A stretch of DNA of 64,000 bases from Poriferisodalis sp026713105 (GCA_965115995.1 OZ220472.1:2852001-2916000); one strand, 5' to 3'. Positions 15,393 through 25,010 are shown, counted from the stretch's first letter. The notes: generated by a model not told the origin, from the letters alone. Numbers and translations are program-made.

Positions 15393-16246
15393 GCGCTCGC
15401 ATCACCGCCGGCCTGTTCATGTCGCACGTACCGGCCATCGGCGCGGCGGTCGACAAGGGCCTCACCGAAGAGCCCTACTGGCAGCCCCTCTTCGAAGGTC
15501 TGAAGACCTCGCGTCAGTGGATCGCGGACAACCCGGTCGACGTCGTGATCCTCGTCTACAACGACCACGGCAACGCCTTCTCGATGGAGATGATCCCGAC
15601 GTTCGCGCTGGGCATGGCCGCCTCGTACCAGCCCACCGACGAAGGCTGGGGACCACGCCCGGTCCCGATCGTCGAAGGCCATCCGGAACTCTCGGCACAC
15701 CTCGCACAATCGGTGATCCCGGCCGGCTTCGACCTCACGCTCGTGAACGAGATGACCGTCGATCACGGCCTCACCGTGCCCCTCTCGATGATGTACGACC
15801 AGCCCGCCGCCTGGCCGACCAAGGTCGTGCCCCTGGCCATCAACGTCATCCAGCACCCCGCCCCGACCGGCCGCCGTTGCCTCGAACTCGGCAAAGCGAT
15901 CCGAGCCGCGGTCGAGACCTTCGACGACGACCTCAACGTCCAGATCTGGGGCACCGGCGGCATGAGTCACCAGCTACAGGGCGCCCGCGCCGGCCTGATC
16001 AACCCCGAATGGGACCACGCCTTCCTCGAGCGCATGATCAACGATCCCGAAGGCATGGCCGACGTCCCCAACGTCGACTACTTGCGCGAGGCGGGCTCCG
16101 AAGGCGTCGAGCTCGTCATGTGGCTCACCGCCCGCGGCGCGCTCGCCGACCTCAACGGCGGCCCGGCGCCCACCGAGGCGCATCGCCTGTACCACGTACC
16201 TGCTAGCAACACCGCCGTGGGGCATCTCATCCTCGAAAACGCTTGA
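15389..16246 (+). CDS. ligB: Protocatechuate 4,5-dioxygenase beta subunit (LigB)
   Basis: 285 residues. Fe(II) ligands as in LigB: His13 in MSHVPAIG, His at about 60 in VYNDHGNAF, Glu in GSEGVELVMW; DHGLTVPLSMMY carries the catalytic His. WGTGGMSHQLQGARAGLIN and EGWGPRPVPIVEGHPEL are near-diagnostic of protocatechuate 4,5-dioxygenases. It opens protocatechuate with O2 to 4-carboxy-2-hydroxymuconate semialdehyde, the LigC substrate. The 3' end overlaps the converging lactamase-fold gene by 20 bases. Confidence 0.95.
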   Translation: MSARITAGLFMSHVPAIGAAVDKGLTEEPYWQPLFEGLKTSRQWIADNPVDVVILVYNDHGNAFSMEMIPTFALGMAASYQPTDEGWGPRPVPIVEGHPELSAHLAQSVIPAGFDLTLVNEMTVDHGLTVPLSMMYDQPAAWPTKVVPLAINVIQHPAPTGRRCLELGKAIRAAVETFDDDLNVQIWGTGGMSHQLQGARAGLINPEWDHAFLERMINDPEGMADVPNVDYLREAGSEGVELVMWLTARGALADLNGGPAPTEAHRLYHVPASNTAVGHLILENA

Positions 16247-17180
16247 CCCGATGACCGGTGTCGAGATCGTTCTCGTCATCGCGCTCCTGGGAAGGGTCGC
16301 CGATCTCCTTCACAGACGGCATGCCAGCGTCGCCGACAGGAACCGAGGCGAGGTCGTCCGCCACGATGATTTCGCCGTCGTAGCCACCCGACCGCACCTC
16401 GTCGATGTAGGCCTGCTTGCCGGCTTCGTCGCGCGGTGCCGGGATGAGATGGGTGAGGATCAGGGTCGGCACACCGAGCTCGGCGGCCTGCGCCCCGATC
16501 AGCGGGCAATCGGCGTGATAGTCCATCACGTAGTGTCGGTGAGGCGGCAGCTGGCTCATCGCGCTGAACCGCATCGCTTCGTACACGAGCACGTCGACAC
16601 CGCGGGCGAGTTCGACGACCTCGTCGCAGACTCGGGTGTCGCCAGTGATCGCAACCGACCCGTCGGGGGTGTCAACGCGATAACCGACGGAATCGGGGCA
16701 GGGCTCGTGGCGGACCTGCATGGACGAGACCACGACGTCGCCCCGCCGCCACACCTCGGTGAGCTGACCCGGCACCGGGAAGGTCTCGATCTGGAGCGCA
16801 GGCCGGGAGTTTCGTCCAGCGTGCAACGCACGCACCTCGATGTCGGCGTCCCATCCGTCGAGGACCGTCGCCACATAGTCGCCGGCCGGTCCGGCGGGTG
16901 CCACCAACGTCAGGGGTGGCGACTCGTCGGTTCGATCCATCGTCCAGTACGTGAGCACGAGATCGGCGAGCCCGGTCAGGTGATCGCTGTGGTGGTGGGT
17001 GATGAAGACCGCAGTGAGGTCGGGGATCCAGAGATCGGTGCCGGTGAGCCGCAGGACGGTCGAACGGCCCACGTCGAACTGCATGGTGATGTCGTCGTAG
17101 CGGACGAGCGCCCCGGGGCCGGCTCGATGCGGATCGGGAATCGGGCTGCCAGTGCCAGTGATGGTAACGGACGTTGCCAT
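16227..17180 (-). CDS. Metallo-beta-lactamase-fold hydrolase, RNase Z/arylsulfatase-like
   Basis: 317 residues from the ATG at MATSVTITGTGSP. The zinc motif is ITHHHSDHLTG, followed by AITGDTRVCDEV and the late His in LILTHLIPAP. This is the RNase Z-like subfamily, which includes small-molecule esterases, lactonases and some arylsulfatases. A clear paralogue lies at 57352 with the same opening strand. The catabolic setting favours a hydrolase of a pathway ester or lactone over tRNA processing. The final 40 residues are charged and extend beyond the fold. Confidence 0.8.
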   Translation of the reverse strand: MATSVTITGTGSPIPDPHRAGPGALVRYDDITMQFDVGRSTVLRLTGTDLWIPDLTAVFITHHHSDHLTGLADLVLTYWTMDRTDESPPLTLVAPAGPAGDYVATVLDGWDADIEVRALHAGRNSRPALQIETFPVPGQLTEVWRRGDVVVSSMQVRHEPCPDSVGYRVDTPDGSVAITGDTRVCDEVVELARGVDVLVYEAMRFSAMSQLPPHRHYVMDYHADCPLIGAQAAELGVPTLILTHLIPAPRDEAGKQAYIDEVRSGGYDGEIIVADDLASVPVGDAGMPSVKEIGDPSQERDDENDLDTGHRVKRFRG

Positions 17181-17225
17181 CTCGCTATTCAACCAGCTCG
17201 GGCCGGCGGCTCGGATCTCGGCCAG

Positions 17226-17327
17226 CTAGTCGAGGTTCGGCGTGAGACCGTGTGTCGCGCCGCCGAAGCCGACGTGGGCGGCGTTGAGCTGGTCGGCGAC
17301 CAGGATGAGTACCAGCTTCGGTGCCAA
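17226..17327 (-). pseudogene. N-terminal remnant of a type I sulfatase
   Basis: From a TTG start the frame reads KLVLILVADQLNAAHVGFGG then THGLTPNLD and stops. This is the opening of a type I sulfatase (strand, metal Asp, Gly-rich turn, TPNLD helix start), ending before the C-x-P-x-R site. The start overlaps the upstream amidohydrolase stop closely, so it was once the next gene of that operon. Thirty-three residues remain and cannot be catalytic. Confidence 0.65.
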
Positions 17328-17328
17328 G

Positions 17329-19017
17329 TCAGAGCTCCCCGTGCACCACGAGGCCGTCGACCATGGTGAGCGACACGGCCGTATCGGCGAACGTGTGCGG
17401 GTCGTCGGTCGAGAGCCGGGCGTCGACGACGCACAGGTCGGCGACCTTCCGCACCTCGATCGTGCCCTTCCACTTCTCGGCCGCGTCCTGCCAAGCGCCG
17501 GCCTCGGTGTAGGACCGTAGCGTCTCGTCGACCGTGAGCCGCTGCTCGGCGCCGTACACCTCGCCGTCGGGCGTCTCGCGCAGCACGGCGCTGGCAACGC
17601 CGTGGCGCCAGTTCGGCGCGCAGATCGGTGCGTCAGACGAGGAAGCCACGAGCGCTCCACTGTCGACCATCGATCGCAGTGGCCATTGCCACTCGCTGAG
17701 CTCGCGCCCGAACAGTGCCTCGATCGCGCGCGTGGAGGTGGACTTGAGCGACGGCTGCACGTTGAAGCCGACGCCGAGGGCACCCGCCCGCTGGAGGACT
17801 TCCGGCCGCGCCATCGGCCCGTGGATGATGTAGTGCCGAGGATCGGCTCGGGGCACCGCCGCGAGCGCGGCCGCGAAACCGTCGATGACGGCGTCGACGG
17901 TGCGGTCGCCGGTGGCATGAACGCCGACCTGCAGCCCCCGGTCGTGCCCTTCTCGGATCAAGAGATGGAGCTCTTCGATGCGGTCGTCGTCGGTGTCGCC
18001 GCCGACGGTGAGGCACCCGTGGCTGCCATCGGGGTACGGCGCCGACATCCATGCGGTGCAACTCGGGGGGACGCCATCGGCGAAGATCTTCAGACCGCGA
18101 ACCGCGAACCAGCGCTCGTCGGTCTCGGGCCGCTGCCAGGCCACGAGGCCCTCCCGGGTCGGGTCGATGAGCGAGCTCCCCACCGGGCTGAATGTGAGCA
18201 GTACGTTCGTGCGCATCGGCACGTCGTGACGGCCACAGATGCGCTGGAGCAGTTCGTAGACCGCGGCACTGCCGAGGGGATTGTCGTAGCCCGACTGGGG
18301 GCTGAGCGCGGCGTCGGTGATCGACGTGACGCCGTTGCGATGGAGCTCCGCCATCGCGGCCCGCACCGCGGCTTCGAGTTCGGCGGGCGTTGGCGGCGGG
18401 ACGTGGTGATCGATCAGCTGACGAGCACCGTCGACGAACAAGCCGGTGAAGTCACCGGCTCCGTCGCGTCGGGCGAGGCCGCCAGTCGGCACGACCGACT
18501 GCCGGGTGATGCCTGCCGCGGCCATCGCCGCCGAGTTGACCCAGACCGCATGGCCGCTGAAGTCGGTGAGCGCGACCGGGTTGACCGGGGACACCTCATC
18601 GACCAACGCAGCCGACGGCTCAGCGCCGGGAAGATCCGAAAGCGCATGACCCGACCATCCGTGGCCGCGGATCCAAGCGCCCGGTTCGACCTCCGAGACA
18701 CGATCAGCGATCGCGTCACGGACTGAACGCACCGTCGGGCGTGCCGCGGGCGAGACGTCGATCGACAGGGGCGGGAGGCTCCGGCCGTACATCCCGACAT
18801 GGAGATGCCCATCGTTGATCCCCGGCACGAGCGTGCGGCCATCGAGGTCGACAACATGCGTGTTGGGGCCAACTGCGCCGAGCACGGCGTCGCCACCGGC
18901 ACCGGTAATCGTGTTGCCCGTGACGGCGACGACGTTGACCGGGGCACCGTCTGGCGCGCCTGCACCCAGTACGAGCCCGTTGTGGAAAACGACATCGGCA
19001 GGCTGCTGAACGCTCAT
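17329..19017 (-). CDS. Amidohydrolase family 3 protein (YtcJ-like)
   Basis: 562 residues. The N-terminal beta-sandwich strand (VVFHNGLVLGAG) precedes the metal motif GRTLVPGINDGHLHVGMYG; GLQVGVHATGDRTVDAVIDG and VASSSDAPICAPNW supply the later His and Asp; a C-terminal strand closes the composite domain (ADLCVVDARLS). Such enzymes hydrolyse amide or ester bonds in small molecules. It starts 23 bases from the divergent SDR gene. Substrate unknown. Confidence 0.88.
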   Translation of the reverse strand: MSVQQPADVVFHNGLVLGAGAPDGAPVNVVAVTGNTITGAGGDAVLGAVGPNTHVVDLDGRTLVPGINDGHLHVGMYGRSLPPLSIDVSPAARPTVRSVRDAIADRVSEVEPGAWIRGHGWSGHALSDLPGAEPSAALVDEVSPVNPVALTDFSGHAVWVNSAAMAAAGITRQSVVPTGGLARRDGAGDFTGLFVDGARQLIDHHVPPPTPAELEAAVRAAMAELHRNGVTSITDAALSPQSGYDNPLGSAAVYELLQRICGRHDVPMRTNVLLTFSPVGSSLIDPTREGLVAWQRPETDERWFAVRGLKIFADGVPPSCTAWMSAPYPDGSHGCLTVGGDTDDDRIEELHLLIREGHDRGLQVGVHATGDRTVDAVIDGFAAALAAVPRADPRHYIIHGPMARPEVLQRAGALGVGFNVQPSLKSTSTRAIEALFGRELSEWQWPLRSMVDSGALVASSSDAPICAPNWRHGVASAVLRETPDGEVYGAEQRLTVDETLRSYTEAGAWQDAAEKWKGTIEVRKVADLCVVDARLSTDDPHTFADTAVSLTMVDGLVVHGEL

Positions 19018-19040
19018 TAGGCGGAGATTAGGTTCCGGGC

Positions 19041-19787
19041 ATGGATATCGAAGGGAAGAATGTCGTCATCACCGGTGGAGCATCGGGGATCGGCCGCGGG
19101 ATGTGCGAAAGGTTTGCGTCGATGGGCGCGAACGTGGTGGTGAGCGACGTCAACGCCGACGGCGCCGCCGAGGTGGCGGCGGCGATCGGTGGCACGGCCA
19201 TCGCCTGCGATGTAACCGACCCCGCATCGGTCGAGGCCTTGATTGCCGGCGCCATCGAGGCGATGGGGCACATCGACATGTTCTTCGCCAACGCCGGTAT
19301 CGGCGCCGGCGGAGGCATCGACACCGACGACAAGAAGTGGGATCTGTCGATGAGCGTCAACGCCATGGGCCCTGCGTACGCAGCCCGGGCCGTGGTTCCC
19401 CACCTCGCAGAGCGGAACGGGGCGTTCGTCATCACTGCGTCGGTGGCCGGACTCGTCACCGGCCCGGTCAGCTTCAACTACGCGGTGAGCAAGCACGCGG
19501 CCGTCGGCGTTGCGGAGTGGCTGGCGATCAACCACGGTCACGAGATCCACGTCGCTGCCATTTGCCCGACGGTGGTCGACACCCCGATGATCGCCGAGTT
19601 CGGCGGGGCGCTCATGGAGCCGTTGTCGGTCGACCACGTCGTCGACGCTGTTGTCGCGGGCATCGCAGCCGAGACATTCCTCATCCTGCCGGGCGAGGGC
19701 GGCGACCAGATGTTGAAGGCGAAGCTCAACGACTACGACGGCTTCCTCGCCAACCTCAACCAGCGGGTAACCGGAGGCGCCGGCTGA
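19041..19787 (+). CDS. Short-chain dehydrogenase/reductase
   Basis: 248 residues with the cofactor motif VITGGASGIGRGM, NAGIGAGG, and catalytic YAVSK (Ser in SVAGLVTGP). Asp after the second strand (VVSDVNADG) suggests NAD(H). It is a close paralogue of the SDR at 54639: both open with MD..GKN.VITGG and keep ACDV and GHIDM. Likely oxidises or reduces an alcohol/ketone of the island's substrates. Confidence 0.88.
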   Translation: MDIEGKNVVITGGASGIGRGMCERFASMGANVVVSDVNADGAAEVAAAIGGTAIACDVTDPASVEALIAGAIEAMGHIDMFFANAGIGAGGGIDTDDKKWDLSMSVNAMGPAYAARAVVPHLAERNGAFVITASVAGLVTGPVSFNYAVSKHAAVGVAEWLAINHGHEIHVAAICPTVVDTPMIAEFGGALMEPLSVDHVVDAVVAGIAAETFLILPGEGGDQMLKAKLNDYDGFLANLNQRVTGGAG

Positions 19788-19864
19788 GTCAGCCTTGACG
19801 ACATAAGCACCAACCGACGGATGCACCCTCGGAAGGGTCGCCACCGGCCTGACAGCGGTGGCGA
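19788..19864. other. Short convergent intergenic gap
   Basis: Seventy-seven bases between the SDR and the arylsulfotransferase stop. A loose dyad of GGTGCATCC-like bases is visible, but there is no convincing terminator or gene. Confidence 0.3.
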
Positions 19865-21685
19865 TCATCGACCCGAGATACCCAGGCAGGCGAGTCCGGG
19901 ATGGTCGGCGTCGATCGGAACGGCGCGGAAGACCCGGCCCGCGCCACCCGGGCGCAGGTCCATGACTGTCTCACCCTCAGGGGTGACCTCGCGCAGTTGC
20001 TTGTTGAAACCGAGCGCAGTGACGGTGTTGCCGTTGGGCAAGCGCGCCGCGCCCGACATGAATGGCGAGAACCAGCCGTTCGAGCCGTCCGCGTTGTAGG
20101 ACCACACGATCTCGGCGGCATTGAGCGGATCGTCGAGATCCCACGTCCACGCCCCCTCGTCATCGACGGGCATCGACAGCTCGAGGATCTCAGAGTGCCC
20201 GTCGCCGAACTGGAGGCGCTTCGGGTGAGGCGCAGGAAGGTCACCGGCCGAACGTGCGCCGTTGTTGAAGACCAGCACGTTGCCCGCGCCGGGGCGGCCG
20301 GGCGGAATCCAACCGATGTCGTGTTGCCAGTCGAAGGTTTTCACCGGTCCGCCCTTGTGCGCCTGCTGGTTGCCGCAGCGGTACAGCAGATCGCCGGCTG
20401 GGCCCGCAGCTTCCTCGGTGGTGGTGGCGTGGTCGATGATCCAGAGCTCGCCGTGCATTGCCGAGCTCAGCAGGATCTGGTCACGCGCTGGGTCGTAGCT
20501 GACCGAGTTGACGTGCATGACCTGGCCCATGTTGAACCGGTAGTTCTCGTACCGCGTGTAGTTCAGATCGATCTTGCGGCAACCGGGCCCGATCTCGCCG
20601 TAGAAGGGCTTGTCGGCGTCGGCGTCTTGCACGAGATGGTCGATCGAGTGCCATTCCCAAACCACCCGCGTTTCGCCGGTCTCGATATTCGGTTCGAGTT
20701 CGAGGATCGACTCCGTCCACCAGCGGGTGAGGTCGGGTGGCCGCAGGAGGACCTCACGATCCTGTTCGATCCATCCGAGGTCGACCGCCTCGTCGAAGGT
20801 GCGGCCGTCGTACATGGTGACGAGGATGTTGCCGTTTGGCATCGGATCGAACGAGTGATGCAGGACTCGCCGACCGGGTTCGAACAGCTCCCACTGCCAC
20901 ACGACCGTGCCGTCGGGCTCCTCGATCGAGACGATGCCGTGGGCGCCGACCGGGAACGCGAGCGTGTCGAGCCAGATGCCCGGGCAACTCGTGCGGATCA
21001 GCAGGCCGTCGTCGCGTAGCTGGGCGCTCACCGTCTCGGACGCATGGTTGCGAGCCGGCCACCGGTGCACCCGCTCACCCTGGGAGTCGAGGAGGTAGAG
21101 ATCGCGAGCGACCCACACGTCCATGGCGTTGGCGTGCTCGTGGACGAGGTGAAACGAGGAGTCTTGGCGAGGGTCGGTGCCCGGCAGGACCTCACCGGTG
21201 TCTTCGAGCACGTACGACCGCAGCGTGTCTTGGTTCGCCAGGAAGTGGGCTGGGCCATCGAACCAGTTCTGGCGGACCGCATTGCCCCCCATGCCGTTGT
21301 CGGCGGGGGTCAGGTGACCCTTGCCGAGCCGGTCGAGCCGTCGCAGCCGGGCGGGCGCGTCGGCGATGTCGGCCGCGGTGATGACGCCGTCACCGTCGAG
21401 ATCGAGGATGCGGTAGATCGCGCTCGTGCGACCACCCCCGGGGTAGCGGAACGGGCCACCGCATTCGTCTTCGGAGAGTTGGCCGTCGCCATCGAGGTCG
21501 AGAGCGAGCAGCGACTCGGTAGCCCGGTCGATCTCGTCGGCGGAGATGATGCCGTCGCCATCGAGGTCGAGGGCCCGGAAGAGCGTGCCCACGCGGTGAG
21601 CCTGGTCGGCCTGAACCGCTTTGGCCTCGTCGTGGGTGAGGCCGTGGGAGTAGCCATGGGAGTAGCCATCGGAGCAGACAGTCAT
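19865..21685 (-). CDS. Arylsulfotransferase-family protein with N-terminal EF-hands (copy 1)
   Basis: 606 residues in two parts. Residues about 30-130 contain EF-hand loops DLDGDGIISADE, DLDGDGQLSEDE and DLDGDGVITAAD plus a degenerate fourth. From about residue 150 a beta-propeller of the arylsulfotransferase (ASST) family begins: NAMDVWVARDLYLLDSQGE, HHSFDPMPNGNILVTMYDG, VVWEWHSIDH, MHVNSVSYDPARDQILLSS and PNGNTVTALG. Classical ASST moves sulfate between phenols in the periplasm; this protein shows no signal peptide. It overlaps the FGGY kinase gene (ATGA) as the last gene of a four-gene operon. Activity is unproven. Confidence 0.85.
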   Translation of the reverse strand: MTVCSDGYSHGYSHGLTHDEAKAVQADQAHRVGTLFRALDLDGDGIISADEIDRATESLLALDLDGDGQLSEDECGGPFRYPGGGRTSAIYRILDLDGDGVITAADIADAPARLRRLDRLGKGHLTPADNGMGGNAVRQNWFDGPAHFLANQDTLRSYVLEDTGEVLPGTDPRQDSSFHLVHEHANAMDVWVARDLYLLDSQGERVHRWPARNHASETVSAQLRDDGLLIRTSCPGIWLDTLAFPVGAHGIVSIEEPDGTVVWQWELFEPGRRVLHHSFDPMPNGNILVTMYDGRTFDEAVDLGWIEQDREVLLRPPDLTRWWTESILELEPNIETGETRVVWEWHSIDHLVQDADADKPFYGEIGPGCRKIDLNYTRYENYRFNMGQVMHVNSVSYDPARDQILLSSAMHGELWIIDHATTTEEAAGPAGDLLYRCGNQQAHKGGPVKTFDWQHDIGWIPPGRPGAGNVLVFNNGARSAGDLPAPHPKRLQFGDGHSEILELSMPVDDEGAWTWDLDDPLNAAEIVWSYNADGSNGWFSPFMSGAARLPNGNTVTALGFNKQLREVTPEGETVMDLRPGGAGRVFRAVPIDADHPGLACLGISGR

Positions 21686-22902
21686 GCGGCCTCCAGGGCG
21701 CGGCGGGCGAGGATCGCCGCGCCGAGCGCCGTCGCTTCGGTTTCGGGCGCGACGGTGATCGGGCGCCCGCCGATCGCTTGCTTGCGTTCGATCAGCCGGT
21801 GGTTTCGGGACCCGCCACCGGCGGCGATGTGGCGAACGTCGGCGGCTCCAGCGGCGTCGAGCAGTTCGGCGATCCTCGCTTGGCCGTCGACGGCCACCGA
21901 CTCGATGACCGCGTCGGCCTCAGGGGTGGCAAGGAACGCATCCCAATCGAGCCCCGAGTCTTCGCGGGCTTGATCGATGCGGCCGCCGCCCGGCGCCAAG
22001 CCGGTCATGGCGTAGGTGCGCCCCGGTTCGACGTGGGCGCCTTGGGCGATGCCCGCCGCCGCCAGACGATCGGTGTCGTCGACGCCGTCGGTGACCAGGA
22101 AAAACGCCTCGGCCGTGCCGATCGAGTCGAGCAACATGCCCGGCTCGGTCACGTCGAGCGCCAGGGCGGCACAGACGTGATCTTGCCCACCGGCGCCGAC
22201 CGCGATGCCGGCCGGAAGGCCGGTCGATTCAGCCGCCTCGCTGGTCACCGTCCCGACGCGCTGCCCGCTCTCGATCAGCGGCGCCAGCATCGTGGGATCG
22301 AGGCCTGCAGCATCGACCAGCTCGTCGGACCAAGTCCGCGCCGCCAGGTCGAACAGCATCGTTCTTGACGCGAGCGAATGGTCGGTGGCCATCACGCCGC
22401 TCAAGCGATGCGTGGCCCAATCGGCCATGTTCAGCCAGTGCTGGCCCGCAGCCCACGCATCAGGGAGGTGCGCCTTCGTCCACAGCATCTTGGCGGCGGC
22501 GAACACCGGCCGGGGCTGGAGTGCTGCGATCGCTTGGGTGCGCTCCGCCCCCACGTGCTCGCGCCACCAGGCTGCTTGCGGCTCGGTGCGTGCATCGAAC
22601 CACGCGATTACCGGGGCAACCGACTGGCCCGCGCCATCGACGAGCACGCCCGACTCGCCCATCGAGGCCACCGCGATCGCGGCCGCGACGTGGCCGGAGG
22701 CCGTGAGCTGGTGCGTGACTCCCTGGAGGACAGAACACGCAGCAGCCCACAGTTCTTCGGCGCGGTACTCGGCGCCGCCGGTGGGCACGTGGATGGTCGG
22801 CGTCGGCACCGTGGTGAGTGCGAGCTGCCGATCGTGTTCATCGAACGCGACCGCCTTGATCCCCGTGGTTCCGAGATCGAGTCCGATGAACGCGTCGGCC
22901 AT
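21682..22902 (-). CDS. FGGY-family carbohydrate kinase
   Basis: 406 residues. ADAFIGLDLGTTGIKAVAFD is the ATP-binding phosphate-1 motif of the actin-fold kinases; VIAWFDARTEPQAAWW and AVGAGGQDHVCAAL follow the xylulokinase/gluconokinase layout, and the C-terminus has HIAAGGGSRNHRLIERKQAI. It phosphorylates a sugar or polyol, perhaps released by a sulfatase. It is shorter than typical xylulokinase (about 480). TAG of the preceding gene touches its ATG. Confidence 0.85.
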   Translation of the reverse strand: MADAFIGLDLGTTGIKAVAFDEHDRQLALTTVPTPTIHVPTGGAEYRAEELWAAACSVLQGVTHQLTASGHVAAAIAVASMGESGVLVDGAGQSVAPVIAWFDARTEPQAAWWREHVGAERTQAIAALQPRPVFAAAKMLWTKAHLPDAWAAGQHWLNMADWATHRLSGVMATDHSLASRTMLFDLAARTWSDELVDAAGLDPTMLAPLIESGQRVGTVTSEAAESTGLPAGIAVGAGGQDHVCAALALDVTEPGMLLDSIGTAEAFFLVTDGVDDTDRLAAAGIAQGAHVEPGRTYAMTGLAPGGGRIDQAREDSGLDWDAFLATPEADAVIESVAVDGQARIAELLDAAGAADVRHIAAGGGSRNHRLIERKQAIGGRPITVAPETEATALGAAILARRALEAA

Positions 22903-24000
22903 CTACAAACCCGGCGCGAGGGTGACCTTGATGGAGTCGGCCCCGCGGGCGGTCAGTTCCAGCGCGGTGTCGATCTCGGAGAACGGCAGGCGGTGGGAGA
23001 TGATGCGTTCCATCGGCAACGCCCCCGCGGCGATCATCTCGATCGCTCGGGGGTAGGTGTACGGGCCGAGATGGGCACCGAGAACGTCGAGTTCCTTGCG
23101 GTCGCCGATGATCGACCACTCGGTGGTGACCTTCTCCTTGAACACACCGAAGACCACGAACGTGCCGAGCTTGCGGAGCATCCGCAGCCCCTGGTCGACG
23201 GCGGATGGATGGCCTGACGCTTCGAGGAAGACGTCGCACCCGTACCCCTCGGTGAGGCCGAGAACCTCGTCGATGATGTCGACCTCGCCAGGGTTGATCG
23301 TGAGATCGGCGCCGCACGCCCTCGCCAGCTCGAGCCGGCCGGGGTGCAGGTCACTGGCGATCAACAACCCGGGGTTCGCCTGTCTTGCCGCGGCGATCAT
23401 CCCGAGCCCGATCGGCCCGCAGCCGGCGACCACCACCGTGTCGCCTTCGGTGATGTTGCCGCGATCGACGGCGTGGATCGCACACGCGAGCGGCTCGATG
23501 AACACGGCGTGGTCGATCGAGACTGTGTCGGGCACCTTGTGGTTGATGGCGTTGGCCGGGAACACCATGTAGTCGGCCATCGCTCCCTGGGCGTGCTGGC
23601 GAAACCCGTAGATCTCGGTGTTCTGACACATCCAGTACTGCCCCCGATTGCAGAACCGGCAATCCCAACACGGCGTGATCTGCTCGCTGACCGCGACATC
23701 CCCGAGCGCCAACCCGTGCTTGTCGGCGGCGCCTTCTCCGAGGCCCACAACGGTGCCGACGAACTCGTGACCGGGCACAACAGGTGGTTGAACGAAGCCG
23801 GGCATGCCGTCGCCGGGCCAGTAACCGAACGCCCCCTTCCAGCAGGCGACGTCGCTGGCGCACAGTCCGGCCGAATGGACCTGCAACAGGACCTCACCCG
23901 GGCCGGCCGTCGGCACCGGCTTGTGGTCGTGGCGATAGTCGTGCGGACCATGACAGATCACGCACTCCATCGAGCCCGGCAGATGGTCGAGCTGTTCCAC
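22903..24000 (-). CDS. Zinc-dependent medium-chain alcohol dehydrogenase
   Basis: 365 residues, GTG start. Catalytic zinc ligands in AGLCASDVACW and VVPGHEFVGTVVG; structural zinc from CWDCRFCNRGQYWMC; Rossmann motif VVVAGCGPIGLGMIAAAR. It resembles sorbitol/threonine dehydrogenases. With the kinase and the aldolase-like gene it forms a small operon for a sugar, polyol or aromatic alcohol. Which alcohol cannot be said. Confidence 0.88.
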   Translation of the reverse strand: MEQLDHLPGSMECVICHGPHDYRHDHKPVPTAGPGEVLLQVHSAGLCASDVACWKGAFGYWPGDGMPGFVQPPVVPGHEFVGTVVGLGEGAADKHGLALGDVAVSEQITPCWDCRFCNRGQYWMCQNTEIYGFRQHAQGAMADYMVFPANAINHKVPDTVSIDHAVFIEPLACAIHAVDRGNITEGDTVVVAGCGPIGLGMIAAARQANPGLLIASDLHPGRLELARACGADLTINPGEVDIIDEVLGLTEGYGCDVFLEASGHPSAVDQGLRMLRKLGTFVVFGVFKEKVTTEWSIIGDRKELDVLGAHLGPYTYPRAIEMIAAGALPMERIISHRLPFSEIDTALELTARGADSIKVTLAPGL

Positions 24001-24001
24001 G

Positions 24002-24991
24002 TCAGCTTCCCCGCAGCTCGGGGGTCTCGATCACGAGATCGTCCTCGAGCGACCGGGACGGCGTAATGCCGGCCGCGGTGAGGCGTCCGTGGTACTCGCG
24101 AGTGGCGTCTTCGGGCGAGAGCTCGTCGTCGGTGACTCGGCGGAGAAGCTCGCAAAACAAGATCGGCGAGTCGGCCACCTTGATGCGACGGCCGAACAGC
24201 GCCACCCGTCCCCCGGATCGCTTCACGTCGCGCACAAGCGTGAACGAGTCGTTGGCCGTGCTGGGCGGACCCCCGAGCACGCCGACGACGACATCGATCC
24301 CGGTCACGAGGTCTTCGAGCGCTTGGGGACCGTTGTAGGCGACCTTCAGGAACTCGGGCCGGCTCGCTCGCGGAACGCCCGCAAGCATGCGTGCGATGCA
24401 GTCGTTCACATAGTCGCCGACCGGCCCGTCGATGCCCGGGTCCGCGACATTGGGGTTGAAGACCTCGACGAAGTGCCGGAACCCCTCCTGCGCAGCCTCA
24501 GCCCGGAAGTCGCGGTACCGAAGGAGCGAGCGTTCGTCGGCCTCGAGATCGTTGTTGAACGTGATCGACCACAGCCCGAGCGGCACGTCGACCGCCTGGT
24601 CCGGCTCGGGATGGAGCGTGCCGTACATGGCTTCGCGCACTGTCGTGGTTGCGAAGGGACGGGATGGCTGCGTGCTGTACGACCCGCCTCGCACCATCCA
24701 GATGTCGCTGGTGTCGTTGGCCCGGATCGCCGGCGTCACCGGCGACGCGCGGAACAGGCCGCGATCGCGGGCGAGGTGGTCCATCGTCGAAACCGATGCG
24801 AGCAGGATGTCGATGTGCCCGGCTTCGGTGATGGCGGCCATCTCGTCTCGCCAGACCGCCGGGTCGATCCCCTGCCCGATGGTCGGGCGCAGGCCGCCGC
24901 CCATGTCGGGGTCAGCGGCGTAGCAGATGATGAAGTCGCCTCCATCGGGCCGTGCGGCGAGCGCATCGAGCTTGGCGTCCAGCGTCTTCAC
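24002..24991 (-). CDS. Aldolase-like TIM-barrel protein of unknown function
   Basis: 329 residues. I do not recognise a named enzyme. PEFLKVAYNGPQALEDLV and VVGVLGGPPSTANDSF, then GGRVALFGRRIKVADS read like the late strands of a class I aldolase/DeoC-type barrel with a Lys on a strand end, and a C-terminal YHGRLTAAGITPSRSLEDD tail. It is first in a unit with an alcohol dehydrogenase, FGGY kinase and ASST-like protein, which suits an aldolase for a phosphorylated sugar or sugar acid. Divergent from an SDR gene with shared sites in between. Confidence 0.55.
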   Translation of the reverse strand: MKTLDAKLDALAARPDGGDFIICYAADPDMGGGLRPTIGQGIDPAVWRDEMAAITEAGHIDILLASVSTMDHLARDRGLFRASPVTPAIRANDTSDIWMVRGGSYSTQPSRPFATTTVREAMYGTLHPEPDQAVDVPLGLWSITFNNDLEADERSLLRYRDFRAEAAQEGFRHFVEVFNPNVADPGIDGPVGDYVNDCIARMLAGVPRASRPEFLKVAYNGPQALEDLVTGIDVVVGVLGGPPSTANDSFTLVRDVKRSGGRVALFGRRIKVADSPILFCELLRRVTDDELSPEDATREYHGRLTAAGITPSRSLEDDLVIETPELRGS

Positions 24992-25010
24992 AGACTCCGT
25001 TCTAGCCGAT

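Noticed and set aside
17225..17235. CTAGTCGAG resembling half of operator B
   Set aside because: Only one arm, and it covers the last codons and stop of the sulfatase stub.
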